64,000 nucleotides of DNA from assembly GCA_021292105.1 (NCBI GenBank), contig CM037866.1, positions 6,532,163 to 6,596,162 on the forward strand, given 5' to 3'. The stretch's first letter is position 1, and the number at the start of each line of letters is the position of its first letter. Positions 34,047 through 46,577 of the stretch are shown in pieces. The position numbers and the translations under genes are program-made. This DNA is from Anadara kagoshimensis. Lineage: Eukaryota; Mollusca; Bivalvia; Arcoida; Arcidae. The notes beneath the pieces are model-generated. The model searched no databases, was not told the origin of the DNA, and was given only the letters and a program-made list of their open reading frames with translations.

Positions 34047-35013
34047 ATAAATTGATTCATTTATAACTTGTTGAGGTGTTATGTGTTCAGGTCCAAGATG
34101 CAGTGGCACAAAGATAAATGATTCATTTATAACTTGTTGACGTGTTATGTGTTCAGGTCCAAGATGCAGTGGCACAAAGGATCGATAAAGAGCTTGGCGA
34201 ACTGATGCTATAGCACGTCTAATGCTAGATTTACTGATGTTAAATATTGTTGATATTAACTTATTTGACATCCCAGATCTATGCTTTACAAGAAATATAG
34301 CAACTGACATACGTCTACTGAGGACGGAGGTAGTCTGTGTATCATTGGCAAAGCTACATAAATCTGCAAAATCAACTTTAGTCAATCCTGTCAATGTTAT
34401 ATAGTCAATATCAGACAGTGAATCTGGGTTTCCAAACGTGTATTCTGCGTTTTCAATACTGCTTGTCTTGTGCGTTGCAAAAGGTCCCATAGCGTGCTCC
34501 TATTCACAAATGATGTTTCTGAAGTCAATTTGCATGCCTTTAATGCCTCTTCTGTAAAGTTACTACCGTCAATATGAACAGGACAACATCTGCTTCCAGA
34601 TGGACAAAGCAAATTGTTTCTTAAAAATAGTTAAAAACGTGCATTGGAATTTATTATAATCAATTTAGGTCCAGGTTGCTTACATATGACACAATATGCA
34701 TGGGTTTTTGCTAAAGTTGCTATTGAAAAGTGTATAGATGGTGGACTAGATTTTGTTTTTTTTTAAACTTTGGTCACACTTGGTCTAAATTCATCATTTT
34801 CACAGCGTTGGATATCCTTTTCCTTTTCCTTTTCCGAGTAATATTTATGCCTGCACTTGTTACAAATAATGGTACTTTCTTGGACATCTACTATAAAACA
34901 TTTCATAAGTAAAAAATCCATATGTCACTGTTAACTGGCCTTCTTTCTCTCTGTTTAGTGCGCTTGTTGCATAAAACACAGTCTATAGCTTTTAATGCAA
35001 TTCTACTGACCAT
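34047..35013 (-). pseudogene. ISL2EU-like DNA transposase, N-terminal part, broken
   Basis: Minus-strand reading starts with MVSRIALKAIDCVLCNKRTK, followed by a second CxxC (CVICKQPGP) and CPSGSRCCPVHIDGSN, a cysteine-rich N-terminus. Then follow LTGLTKVDFADLCSFAND and a helix-turn-helix (VKHRSGMSNKLISTIFNISK, SSIRRAIASVRQAL) of the HTH_Tnp_4 type. The end FVPLHLGPEHIT...QQVINE is family-typical. At least one frame shift separates the cysteine-rich and helix-turn-helix parts, and the catalytic DDE domain is missing. The last 60-70 bp are tandemly duplicated (about 34047-34180), giving the GPEHIT motif twice. The family assignment is from recall. Confidence 0.6.
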
Positions 35014-35240
35014 TCTGAAATTTAAAAATACCTCTGTATTAATATACAAAACACACTGTACATTTCCACATGTTATATAAAAATTAAATAATTATAAAAG
35101 GGGATGTACAATTTGAAAAAAAAAACTATTTTTTGTTTTTTTACACTTTGCATACCAAATGACCTTGACCTTTTATCTGCTAAGCATAATGGCAGACGCA
35201 TGCTCTTGTGCTGGTGTTGCTGGTGCAATTTTGTTCAGAA
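35014..35240. other. AT-rich spacer
   Basis: No gene. AAATGACCTTGACCTTTTATCTGC resembles phrases of dispersed molluscan non-coding repeats. Confidence 0.3.
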
Positions 35241-35500
35241 ATGTAGATGACGAAATCACATTTCAACAATTCACATGTATTATGAGCCTCATGTGTTGAC
35301 CTTAATTCATGTAGATGACGAAATCACATTTCAAGAATTCACATATATTGTTAGCCTCATGTGTTGACCTTCATGTAGATGAAAAAATCACATTTCAAGA
35401 ATTCACATGTATTATGTACCTCGTGTGTTGACCTTGATGTAGATGACGAAATCACATTTCAAGAACTCACATGAATTAGGAGCCTCATGTGTTGACCTTA
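35241..35500. repeat. Four tandem units of 64-68 bp
   Basis: Units start with ATGTAGATGACGAAATCACA or a close variant at 35241, 35309, 35373 and 35437, and end with CTCATGTGTTGACCTT. Copies are about 85-95% alike. Likely a minisatellite with no coding content. Confidence 0.9.
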
Positions 35501-35863
35501 TCATCTAAATGTGATTCATATTATTGTATCCACTTTTGTGTCAGTATCTAATGATAAATGAGATGGACAGGCAGAGACATTTTAATTTCGGATAGCCATA
35601 TCAATTTTCATTTTTTGTGAAATAATCTTGTACTGCTTTTTAATCAAATTAAGATTATACAAGTTTTTACTTCATTTCTTATAATTGACAGCTTCATAAT
35701 ATGACAAAATAAAAAAAAAACTAAAATAAAAAATACACAAAACTATCCAAGTTCTGTTTCGAAAATTTCTAAATAAGTAATACAAAAAAATAGAAAAAAA
35801 CACAAAATTACCAAAGTACTTTTTAATTTTCATTTAAAATATATGTATTGTTTTTTAAAGTGT

Positions 35864-35935
35864 CTTTAATAGGATTAGAACCCGGGTCGCCTGCATAGTA
35901 GACCAACGCCTAGCTGACGCGGCTACATTTGCATC
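35864..35935 (-). repeat. tRNA-like SINE head or tRNA relic
   Basis: On the minus strand GTCAGCTAGGCGTTGGTCTA resembles an A box, and GGGTTCTAATCC a B box. The acceptor and T stems do not pair well, so it is not a functional tRNA. It is probably a relic of a tRNA-derived SINE. Confidence 0.35.
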
Positions 35936-38900
35936 CTTTACATTACTTATGAAAATATTCATCTTAAATCTGAAATCTAGATGTTTATATTATGCAGATT
36001 CTGTTTATGCGGGGGCGATGAAATTGAGCTAAGATTTAATCATAACGAACGCCCAAATCTATAATTAAAAAAGAACACTAACCTCGACGTCGGAAACGTT
36101 TGGAACCGGACGCAAAAACGGCAGAACGGGGCGTCCAAGGTCACCCTGACATATCTTTTATTTCATATAAAACTAAATAATTTACCCGATTTTTGAAAAA
36201 CATAATTTGAAAAGAATAATCTATAAGATTTATATTAGACATTTGTTTCAAAATATCATTCATATCTAACAGATTATTTGTAATTGTGTCTTTAAATATT
36301 TTGTAAACAAACTGGGCAAGGGGGACTGAAGGGGTGTAGATTTGGATTTCATTCAACAAAATAAATAGGCAGCTAGTGCTGCTAAAGTGATTTAGAAAAG
36401 CTGTTTCTTTATTTGTGGCATAAATGTGAATAAAGCATTTTATTTTCAACTTTAGGGTTATCCTTTCAAATCGGAGACAGAAGAATGAAGACGATCGACT
36501 GCATATGTCAATGACTCTCGTCACTGGTCGATCATGACGCTACTTCACATAATACCATGAACTGTTGGGCTTGTTGGACTGGTTGTGTATTTTAACATAA
36601 ATTTTAAGAAAAACAAATCTACTGACCTTCCAAGTGATCGTTAATGTTAATCTCTAGCCATCAAAATAGGTCGAAAATTTATCCATTGACTTCAATCTCA
36701 AGTGACGTTTCTGTGCCATTTTTCGAACGTCATTACAGAAATTGAAGATTCCGAAAAATCCGGTATGCAAGAATTATTGAAAATGTAAGAAATTAGCATG
36801 AGCGCATTTCTCGGTCAACGGGGTTTTATGATTAAACGATTTTTGATACTAGATAGAATTTTTCCTAAAAATATTGTGTTGGTCCACGAATGCGCTCTAT
36901 GTAAAATATTTTTTAATCTATGGAATAGCCAAAAACGACGTGTTTGCCCGTTTCGCCTCCGGTTTGGAGATCAAAATTTCATAAATGACGTCATCAACTG
37001 GGAAAAAAGTACCGGTTTTACAACACGTTATGTTTATACGTGTAAAAAATAAATAGTTTGTTATATATTAATTGTTTTGATTTTTACAAGTTTTATAGTG
37101 CCATTTTATACTAAAGTCCGAATTAAATCCTTTCAGAATTGTTATTTCTGTTGAAGTGTATGGTAGGTAAAATAAATAAAGATGTCTTAATGAAGATATA
37201 TAGGTACTTATCTTTTTTAAACTTCTATGTTTTTATTATTGCCTGTTACTCCATTGCAAGGCCGGTACTATAGTTAAAGTAACCTGTTTGCGTTCGTATG
37301 TCCGTCTAGAACAAACCCTGTTCATTCTGCTCCTACTACAGTATTTAACAGATTGCTGTAAAACTTCCTTATGCAATATATACAAACTTAAGGCTTGAAG
37401 TTGTGGTTAATAGCTGTTGCCAAATGGGTACTCGTCAATAAATTCAGTTTTTGTGTTATTTTCTTTCCTTCGGAGGAGAAACAATATTACTTGTATGTAC
37501 TGCAAGTCAAATTTGAAGAATTAAATGTTCAACTTGTATTGGAGTTTTATTAATAATATTTGCAAATAGGAAACGGGTTTGAAAAAAGAAAACGGGCAAA
37601 AGTTTTAACTACCTCTTTTTAAATGCATATTCGATACAAATAATTGATCAATTCCGATTGAAATATTATACAGTAGTATTGGTTACAAAAATATTTGAAT
37701 TAATCTTGCAATCACATGCGTTTGTAACTACGTTGTAGATTAAGAAGTACTATGGACAACGACAACTTTTAAAAATTCGAGGAACATTTTTTATCTTCTT
37801 TAGAAATTCTTTACCTATACTGAATAACAAACCATTAAATTCATCAATTGTCTTATGCGGTAAAAAGCTATAACAGAATAAAAACCTTGCATATAGCAAA
37901 CCTTATAAAGAATTGCATAAATAACGAGAATAACCATACAAAACGACATAGAAATTGGCCTTTGCGTTCTACATAATTATTATTATACATATATATACCG
38001 TGAATTCATGCACTATTTAATTTGACCATAAAATGATTTTGGTGAATTATTTCATTAATATTACTGACCCATAGTATAAATAAAATGTTAGCATACCAAA
38101 ATGTAATGTGTGGAACACACCATAACGAATAGAAATAAAAAATATTGTAACGACAATATAAGTATATATATAAGTGGTTTATGTTACATACCTAAATAAA
38201 AAAATAATGGATTCATATAATTTGACTGTTTAAATGATTTATTAAATAACCAATATCACAAATAAATAACCAGCATAAGATACAGCTTCACATTAATTCA
38301 CAAATAAATTAGAACAATTTGTATCAGATAAATATTACTGCTTAGTAAAGACCCAAAGTTCACACTGACTAGACCAACTTGCTAATATTTTAATGAAATA
38401 AATAGTACAGTACGCTGGTATAGATTTAGAAAATTTATCTAAATTCGCCAAAATACTGTAGATATATTTCAAGAGATTCTTCAATACGTAGGTTAAGTTT
38501 AAATATTAGATTTAATTATTTCCCTTTTTGACTCCTAAAATAACCCTAAAATAACACATGTGTCAAATCTGACATTGTCCATATTTCCCTTATAAAAATG
38601 AATTTCAATATGATTTAATTTGACAGGTTTCCAGAAAATTGTCTGGAATTTTAGTCAAATAGATAATTATTTAAATACTCTTTTAAACCAAAAATATTCT
38701 CTAAAATTAAATAGGCTCCAAAAATAAAATAAGTACCTAAACTAGTAAAATCAAAATAATGTGTAGTGTCTGGTTGTTCTGAAGACAAAGAGCCCAGTTT
38801 CAAATCCGTGTTCCTTTTTATACTCCAGTCAGTTACTATGACAACTTCAGTGAAACAGGGGTTTGATACTGGAAACTGGGATCTGAAACAGGGGAAATCT

Positions 38901-41479
38901 TGAAACAGGGGTTGAAACAGGGATTGTACTGGGGTTGTCACAGAATATGTTCTGTAACTTATTAATATTTCTATAAATACATGAAAACTGATTTGTACGG
39001 AATGATTAACATATAAATACAATTTTCTATTTAAAAATTATGACTTATTACCTAAATTCTGATTTTTACTCGATTTTACAAATTTATAAACTCTGGACTT
39101 ATGCAGACAAAAAATCTGACATTTAACCGGAAGTAATGGCTTGTAAGGTCACCGATCAACAATGGCGGCAACTGTAAAAATGTGTTTAACAACAGTAATA
39201 AAAAAATAGCTTAAAAACCAACAAAAGTCTTTCCAGTTAGCAATATTTGCAACACAATGAAGCTACATTAATGTAAGTACTTCAGCAAATACAAAACTTT
39301 GTGATTATGAAGTAAACATAATAAAATCGATCTTTATTTACGTTTAGAAGTCAACGTGACATAGCCATAGTAAAATAATATGACACTATTGCCGTCAGTA
39401 CAATAAACATTTAAAATCTGAATAATAATAACTGTTACTCCTTTAACTCTTTAAATAATGACCCCGTTACTGTCATGGCTGACGATAAACATTTTAACTT
39501 TAAAATTCAACAACAAACTTCTTAAAAATCTAAAATTAAAGGAGGACATGTTAAGGCCATTCATTCCAAAAATCATTCATACTAAACTCATGCATTCATT
39601 CCAAAAATCATTCATTCTAAAATCATTCATACTTAACATACAAAAATCATCCAGTTATCACAATATAATTACGTAATTAGCAATCACAGTTTGAAGTAGT
39701 CGATATAAATTGAAAATAAAGAAAATATAAAAAATATATTTAACTAAATAAAATAAGCGTAAAAACTTATACTGTGTGCTGTATGGAGCGAAAATAAACT
39801 TGGTTATATATTTTTGGACCATAAACATTGACCATGATATAGACCTCGTGGAGCACGAGTGCAAACAACGCCCGTATAAAGGTAAGAACGGTAATCAACA
39901 GTAATTAACAGGTATGAAATATGTGGAATCAAGAATGGTAATTCCTTATAGTATATAATACAGTCTAACCTGTGTATAACAACACCTGGTAATAACATCA
40001 AACTGTCTATAGTGATCACTTAGACTAAGTCTATAGAATGGCCACTATAGACAAGTTTAATTATATATCGATGTATATATAGATAAAGAAAAGTAACAAA
40101 AAGCAAAAACAAAGTAACAAAAAATCAAAAAGCAAAAAATAAAATATCTGACATATAGTCAGAACAATATTAATTCAAAAAAGTTGAGACATAATCATTT
40201 TGAAAATCAAAATCAAAATTGGAATTATAACTTACACAATGCAATGTAATAATTAAAATATAGATTTCAACAAAAATTGACTAAACTTTTTCAAAGTTAT
40301 TTAAAGTGATTTATTATTTTGCAGAATCGCCCGTCATACCACTGGTATGTATTTGACGAAGTGAAATGTTGAAATTGTATTGGAGTTTTATTGATAATAT
40401 TAATATTGTAGAATTTGAAAATCAATGTTTAAAGCAAATGTTATTATCAATAGGTTTTAACGTTGACTTGTTCTATACATCAATGATTCTTTTCATCACT
40501 GTTGATGTTTGTATTATATATGTACTGACAATTACTTGGGACTGTTCATGAACATTGCAAAACTGATGGTGGTCGGCAATTTCTATGCATTGTTTTATAA
40601 CTATTTAGGTAATATTTACACAATATGTAATATGTCTCCTCGAAATACCAATCAAAAAAATGAAGAAATCATTGAGGTTACTATTTTTTCACATATGTAC
40701 TCTGGAATTTTAGTGTAACTGCAAGTTTGAGTGTTTTTTTACTTTGTCAGTCTTAATTTGTTTTATTATTGGGTTGTGATTCAAACATTGATCGATGCTT
40801 TTCAAGTAGATTCATGAAATTACTTATGAGCTCATTTTGACACTGCGAGAGGTTGCGCAAAAATAAATGCGTTGGCAAGATGTTTTACCTCTCCATTGTT
40901 GGTTTCAACATCGTTTTCCAATTAATATACCATTTTAGACTTCTATTTACTAGTAGTTATAAGTATGTATAAAATTTTATCTTTTTAGAAAGAAATAATA
41001 GATACACTGAAGGTAAATGATTTAAATGTATTTTACATTTACCACATAACTTCACAATAAGAACTTTTGTCTCTATTGTGCAGTAATGTTTACATATAAA
41101 TTGAACACACATCTATAGGGCGTAGGTAGGTGATGGATCATCCAGAGTACTAAACTTCACTTGCATGGAGAAGGATCACGTGTTTTGCTTCATTTGCTAG
41201 CTCTCAAAGTTTTTATTTGGTTTTAAAATTTTGATTTGAACAAGTTTCTTTAAATTAAAATCTTATTTTAAAAAAGGTAGATTCAACCATTTCTTGGGGG
41301 CTGGGAAATCTGAATAATTACATTTTTCTGTTCAAAAAGACTGGTCCTACCCAAACGAAATAACTAATTTATCTCCAAAAAGAAAAAATGCATTTTTGTA
41401 CCATTGTAAATTCAAAGTAATATATAAACCACCAAAAGAAAAATCTTTTAAGCTTGCATTACATTATAGTAAATGTTTT
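35936..41479. other. Long AT-rich stretch without a recognised gene
   Basis: No coding region is supported. Contents noted: a GC-richer spot at 36080-36150; a TACCGG/GACGTCA-containing block at 36650-37020; GAAACAGGG repeated about five times at 38852-38925; a direct repeat of about 37 bp with ATTCATTCCAAAAATCATTC at 39557-39640; and a repeat with GTCTATA and GGCCACTATAGACAAGTTTAA at 39960-40065. TTGTATTGGAGTTTTATT(A/G)ATAAT occurs at about 37538 and 40376. The open frames here have no domain and no codon bias that I can see. Confidence 0.4.
40989..41012 (+). CDS. Possible 24-nt microexon (gene C tail?)
   Basis: A strong acceptor (TTATCTTTTTAG) and a donor (GTAAAT) frame AAAGAAATAATAGATACACTGAAG, phase 0 at both ends, encoding KEIIDTLK. 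The phase would fit after the exon at 28700-28753. Gene B shows that microexons are normal in this family, but the distance is large and nothing else ties it to gene C. Weak. Confidence 0.2.
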
Positions 41480-42130
41480 CAATCACGTGTTTTCCTATAC
41501 ATGCAATAATAACCAAATGCAAATCGCAAAGCAAAGTAAAACACGTGAACCTTTACCAGGATACTGAGAATGTGTGCTCCAGAAGGGTGAGCACCTTCTG
41601 TTTAAGAACCTCTCATGAAAGGAATATGTTTGTTATATAAATTGTCGCGAGAACAAGCTGTTATAGCTGATTTATAAAACAAATACACCAAAGACAGGAG
41701 AAAACAGGAATATTGTTGTAGAAAAAAGAAAGTTGACAATGGAATAAAATAGAGTCAATACGTCGATGAAGTCTTTTGTTTGGCGTCATAACTCAGGTAT
41801 ATAGCTACATATGTAGCAGAACTTGAGGAATCAGTCGTGTTTTTTATTTCAAGTCCACTGGAATAGATTACCTTAACATATGGTTTGGCGGCAATTTTCT
41901 TGCAAGATAAGGTTCTGCATAACTTCTGCTTCATACAAATACAATAAATAGTTGGTAAAGATGCTGAGCTGGTATACCTATTGTTTGCTGGAAAATTATA
42001 TTACCAATTACTGCACTATGTTGAACATCAAAAATATGTCAGAATATTTTTGTTTGGAATCAGTAACCAGACTCCTTATTCAACACTAGATATTTGTATT
42101 TGGACTTACTCTTTTTATAAAAGAATGATA
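41480..42130 (-). repeat. PLE copy with RT tail, decayed
   Basis: The minus-strand 3' terminal phrases (GTGAGCACCTTCTGTTTAAG) are followed by remnants of the RT C-terminus. GAGGAATCAGTCGTGTTTTTTATTTC mirrors the DNA of the LEIKDTTDSSS motif at 32450. Many small changes. Confidence 0.65.
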
Positions 42131-42934
42131 AGTGAATTATTTTTTTAGTTTTGAATGCGGAATAGTGGTATAAAATGTTAAAAAAGAGGTTTTTATATTT
42201 TATTATGAGACAAGGAAAAGTCTGGGAATAATTTTTAGGTTTTTTTTAGAATCTCCATTAATTTTGTAAGTCTTCCAGATATTTATGAATTTATGACGTC
42301 ATTTTAAAAATCGTTCTAAGTTTATTGCATCTATATTTTCATTTTGTTGATTTTCAATACTGTAAAATAGTGTCAAAATATACCAGATTTAAGTTGAAGG
42401 AAAAATTTAGTTAAAGAATGATTGTAACACCGAAACGTATCTATCCTAAAACTAATGTCACTCATTAACTTTCCACAAAACCTCGCAACATTATGTAGGG
42501 AGAAAAATGTTTAGGTAGATTCATACCATGGTAAATAAGATATTGGCCTAGATAACTTATTATTTATCAAGACAAGGACAAACATAGTACTTACTCTATT
42601 TCGGTACAAAATGTCCCCGAGATTTATGAATATCTGAATATTCTACCTTGGTTGATGTACCAAATGTTCACTTTCATTACACCTTCTGTGTCTTTAAAAA
42701 AAAATACTATCGATGTTTGCTGACGTTCTTGTGTAAAGATTATGACGTCATCAATTCAGTGTCCGTAAGTGATCGTGAATTATCTGGAGTACCCTTTATT
42801 TTTTTAGAATCAGATTTAGAAATCAAAGAAATACAATTAATCCGGCAGATTGTTCGTGTGATCTGTCTCACTCAGCGCGAGAAATCAAGCAACGGTGAAA
42901 TAGGTAGATTCCCTGGTCACATGTATGAGAAATG

Positions 42935-43575
42935 TCTAATGCTGGTAGAAACAGGGATTATGGTTATTTTGTCAAACACCATACATAGTGCAAAAATTAT
43001 ACATGAAATAAAGATATCACAAAAATGTTACAGATTGTGATAGAAACATATTTGTTGTGGTTGGCAGTAATTTACGTAGACATTGTTAAAACTTGCATCT
43101 AGTGAGAAGACTTGCCTAAATCATAAAAATCCACATATTGGTCTCAACTATCTTTGTGAGCTTGAGATTGGAGAAATCTGGTTCAAATTCAGACTTTTGC
43201 TTTTATTTAAATTTAAAGGTTAATGATAAACGTTATAACTAATCTATATCAATATTGTCAACTTTCCTTTAATTTACAAACGTATACCTGCCTCTCCTGC
43301 ATGTGTTGTATTGCTTTTATCACGAAATATTGATAAATATGTCTCTATATCCTGGAGATTTAAGTGTCATATTTCCATGTTGCTTTTATTCTTAATTTTG
43401 ATTAAAAATATGTGACGAGTGTAGCTAGCTAAACAGGTGTTTGTCCTCCTGGAAAACACTGTCTCACTTCCAAGACGGACGTGTTTACATAAATGCGCCC
43501 GTTTTCAAAGGTTTGCTTTGTTTTTGGTTGATTGTTGCATGACCATTTACTGGTAGGTTTGTTTTTAATTCCACA
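42935..43575 (+). repeat. PLE copy with RT fragment, decayed
   Basis: ACAGGGATTATGGTTATTTTGTCAAACACCATAC and ACATATTTGTTGTGGTTGGC match the DNA of 32090-32215, and GTGTAGCTAGCTAAACAGG marks the terminal part. It lies just upstream of a further copy at 43663-43895. Confidence 0.65.
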
Positions 43576-43662
43576 GTCAATACTCTAAGATAGACTTATA
43601 GGGATCTTAAAACAACGAAGCAAAGGTATTGCAAATCTAAGTATATAAATGTTTAAATATCA

Positions 43663-43895
43663 TAAAAACAATATTATTGATAAGTATAATGTCTCTTTAT
43701 TCAAAATTTATCTTGATATATTTTACGTTCTAAAGTATCATTTTCCTCTCATTCTCTATTTTCGCATGAGGCGAGTGTAGCTACAAAACCGAAGAAGCTT
43801 ACTTGTCAGGAACTCCAAAGGACTTATTACACTTGTAGAAGTTAACTATTTAACTTAATATGCCGGTTTTGTGAATAGCCTGGTAGGTTGGTCGT
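43663..43895 (+). repeat. PLE 3' end, strongly decayed
   Basis: ATTATTGATAAGTATAATGTCTCT, CTTGATATATTTTACGT and GCGAGTGTAGCTA follow the PLE order, in the same orientation as the preceding copy. Confidence 0.5.
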
Positions 43896-44077
43896 ATAGA
43901 CTACATACTAATCAGCAATTTTGTTATGACTGTTTAAGTTTCACTCGTTAACAGTTTTTGTAAGTAGCTTGCATCGTTGTATTAAGTTTCTGTATATGGA
44001 ATAGCTTCGCCACAGCGTATTAAAACCTTTTATGTTTCCAAATTTTTGTTTATAATTTCTAATTTTATTTATTACAG

Positions 44078-44250
44078 AAGTGGATCTAGAGATGATACAG
44101 GAACATACATTGCTCAAATTTCAAAAGATTCAATTAGGTCGAACTAAACAATACGTAGTTTTTATGTTCAGCGTAATAAGAATAATTTCGAAAATATCAT
44201 TTCATTTGAAAGAAGACATTGTATACAGTGGAGTTTATATATTTCTGGGT
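44078..44250 (+). pseudogene. Possible Ig-domain exon relic
   Basis: After an acceptor (ATTTATTACAG) one frame reads SGSRDDTGTYIAQISKDSIR and then stops. SRDDTGTYxxQI looks like an Ig F-strand without its cysteine. A GGTAAAAT donor lies at about 44247. The match is short, so this is only a candidate. Confidence 0.25.
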
Positions 44251-44929
44251 AAAATGGCAGTTTTGTGTTAACATAAAAAATGTGTATATAGTGTCTGGAG
44301 ATCAATTACCTTATAATCAGTTTATCATTAATTGTATATATATGTATATACTTACTTGTAAATTTATTCATAGTTTTTATAATAATTTTCCTATGAATAT
44401 GTAAATAATACCATTTCAAAACTTTATTTTGTCTGTTCATGCCATTGTATTATCATCATATTTTGATGGAGCAACGTAATATGTAGATGTAGATGTATTA
44501 TTTTCGTTTTAGTGTGAAATATTATCACTATTTGATCTCTCAATTTTTTCATTATTTTAAGTCATCCCTGTTGTCATACAGACTAGTTACTTAACTAGTA
44601 TGAAATAGATACTTACATTCGACTGTAGTTCTACTTTGTGTCAATTTGAACTGAAAACATTATAATTTGTAATACATATTATGTGGGTTTTTATTAATTA
44701 TTATCAATCATTGGAATGTTTAGATCAATTGTGTGATTTAAAACTATTATGTTCATATTTTCATATTTTATTAATTGTAGTCATATTATTTATAATGATA
44801 ATATTATTATCATTATAATTATTATAACATTATAGCATTAATAAAAGACAATAATTTAAGTGACATTTTAATTTATAACAACATTGTTATAACATAAAAA
44901 TACAATGCAGACCTTGTGGTGAAAATTAT

Positions 44930-45295
44930 GCTTTTATGCAGCAATATTAAAACAACTGCTACCTTTTATAGCTCAGATGGCAAAACATTTAAAAATATTA
45001 ATTACAAATTAAGGAGGGTATTTACAGCATAGAAAGCAAAACATGTTGCAAAACTATTTATGTTGGTCAGACTTGTGACTCTTTATAAAAAAATTGTTAA
45101 AATGTTCAATAAAGTAGCTGCACACTTTTATTCCAAAAACCATTCACGATATGATCCGACTAAACTGATATGAAGAAAATTATACCGTAAATACAAAGGA
45201 TCATTTTGGATCAAGAAACTAAAAGCTTTATCTCCAGAAGGTTTACATTCTCAAAATGGCGTATAATCAAGCCTCCTTTATCCCCTCTTTCAGTG
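44930..45295 (+). mobile_element. GIY-YIG endonuclease relic of an EN-bearing PLE
   Basis: One frame reads GIYSIESKTCCKTIYVGQT, the two halves of the GIY-YIG nuclease motif with the usual spacing. After a length change it reads KVAAHFYSKNHSRYDPTKLI, then YRKYKGSFWIKKLKALSPEG, which match the histidine and the WIxxLxxxxPxGLN end of PLE endonucleases. There are at least two stops. No reverse transcriptase lies directly upstream, so only the 3' end of the element is here. It shows that endonuclease-bearing PLEs also occur in this genome. Confidence 0.7.
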
Positions 45296-46577
45296 GGCGG
45301 GCGACTTTTTTCTATATACTTGCATGTACGTGCATATAATTGTGTATATAGTTTAGCATTGTACATATGGGTAAACACACATGTTTGTGTGTATAGTCGT
45401 ATATTTTCATTAGCCTTGCGTATTTTCTATATCTTCCAGTTTGAGACTTTTAGCATTCATAGGACTATAAATACCAATCGAGCGAATTGCTGCGTTTGAA
45501 TATTTATATTAGAAATACACATTCCCGGGAAACTATAACATGGTAATCAAAATGGTTGCCTCCATGTTCCCAGGTGGTTTATTGCTTGGGGTATCGAATG
45601 TCTTTGTGTTTGATGATCAAGTAGTTTTCCAATTTCACAAAGTCTATCGTAAATCTCCGGGTATAAATCGAAACTCTTTCTCATCGAACTATATAGTTCA
45701 TCAGATGCATGTTGCGATTTTTTGGACCATCGGACATGCAGTTGCGTCTGTTAATTGTATTTGCACTGAATCAAAAGTACATTGGTGACGTAATACACAT
45801 TACGTACGTCACGTAGTATACGTATTACGTTGTAATCATTCGTGTAACTTTTGCGCGTTTAATTTCGTGGTTGTAATCCTCGAAAATATAATCCCAGTAT
45901 TAAAAGCAAATTAATTGTGAAAAATAAATTTCGTTATTTAAAAAAAAAATATTTTTAATGCAAATATAACAATTGAACTGTTTTGAAATTGTGTTCATAA
46001 TCAATATAAATGCGAAACCTTTGCAAGCCAAACCGGTCATAATTGCGCTATTATTCAGTTTGTCGTGCAATGGTTTGGTATGAACGCCATTTCAAAACAT
46101 GTATACACATGTATATCATATGAATAATTTTTTACATATGTTTATAAGCTAATGTTTGTATTGTATGTTTGTTAATGTAAATTCCAACCTGCCTTAAAGG
46201 CCACCTCTATATAAGGGCCTGCTTATAAAGGTCAGTAGAATTGTTTCCCAATTGTTCTTTATTCAAATTAATTGAACCTGTATATAAAGGCCACCTGTTC
46301 ATAAAGGCCACTTTTATTGGTTCCCTTGGGTGGCCTTTATAGACAGGTTTGACTGTATGTCTAATTATATACACATAGATGCACGATTATCGCTTATTTA
46401 CAGTTGTATATTCACTACCAAACTTTATTATGTGGTAGCCGGCTTAAGAAAATTATATATGTAATTAACTCATCTGTGATTTATCACGACAAAAGGATTT
46501 TTATATTTTTAATAAGTTTTGTGGACTGATGTTGGAAGAAGTTCGATTTATATTCATATACTCGCTCTACTTTTAAT
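45296..46577. other. No gene seen; short palindromes and a GGCCACCT repeat
   Basis: An inverted repeat ACGTAATAC...GTATTACGT spans about 45787-45834. At 46190-46360 the phrase TAAAGGCCAC(C)T recurs three or four times, partly inverted, and ends with GGTGGCCTTTATAGACAGGTTTGACTGTA. This resembles 39960-40065. The open frame at 45540-45788 has no recognisable motif. Confidence 0.35.

Noticed and set aside
35864-35935. Functional tRNA gene
   Set aside because: The B-box-like GGGTTCTAATCC is present, but acceptor and T stems do not pair; listed only as a relic.
36141-36524. 127-residue minus-strand frame
   Set aside because: AT-rich composition, no domain, no splice context or neighbours that support it.
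36798-37052. 84-residue plus-strand frame with cysteines
   Set aside because: Only CALCKIFF hints at a motif; no second half and no homologous copy in the window.
42648-43040. 130-residue plus-strand frame
   Set aside because: Its right part is a decayed PLE in another frame; no independent gene.
45206-45788. Two plus-strand frames of 97 and 82 residues
   Set aside because: The first overlaps the GIY-YIG relic in another frame; the second has no recognisable motif.
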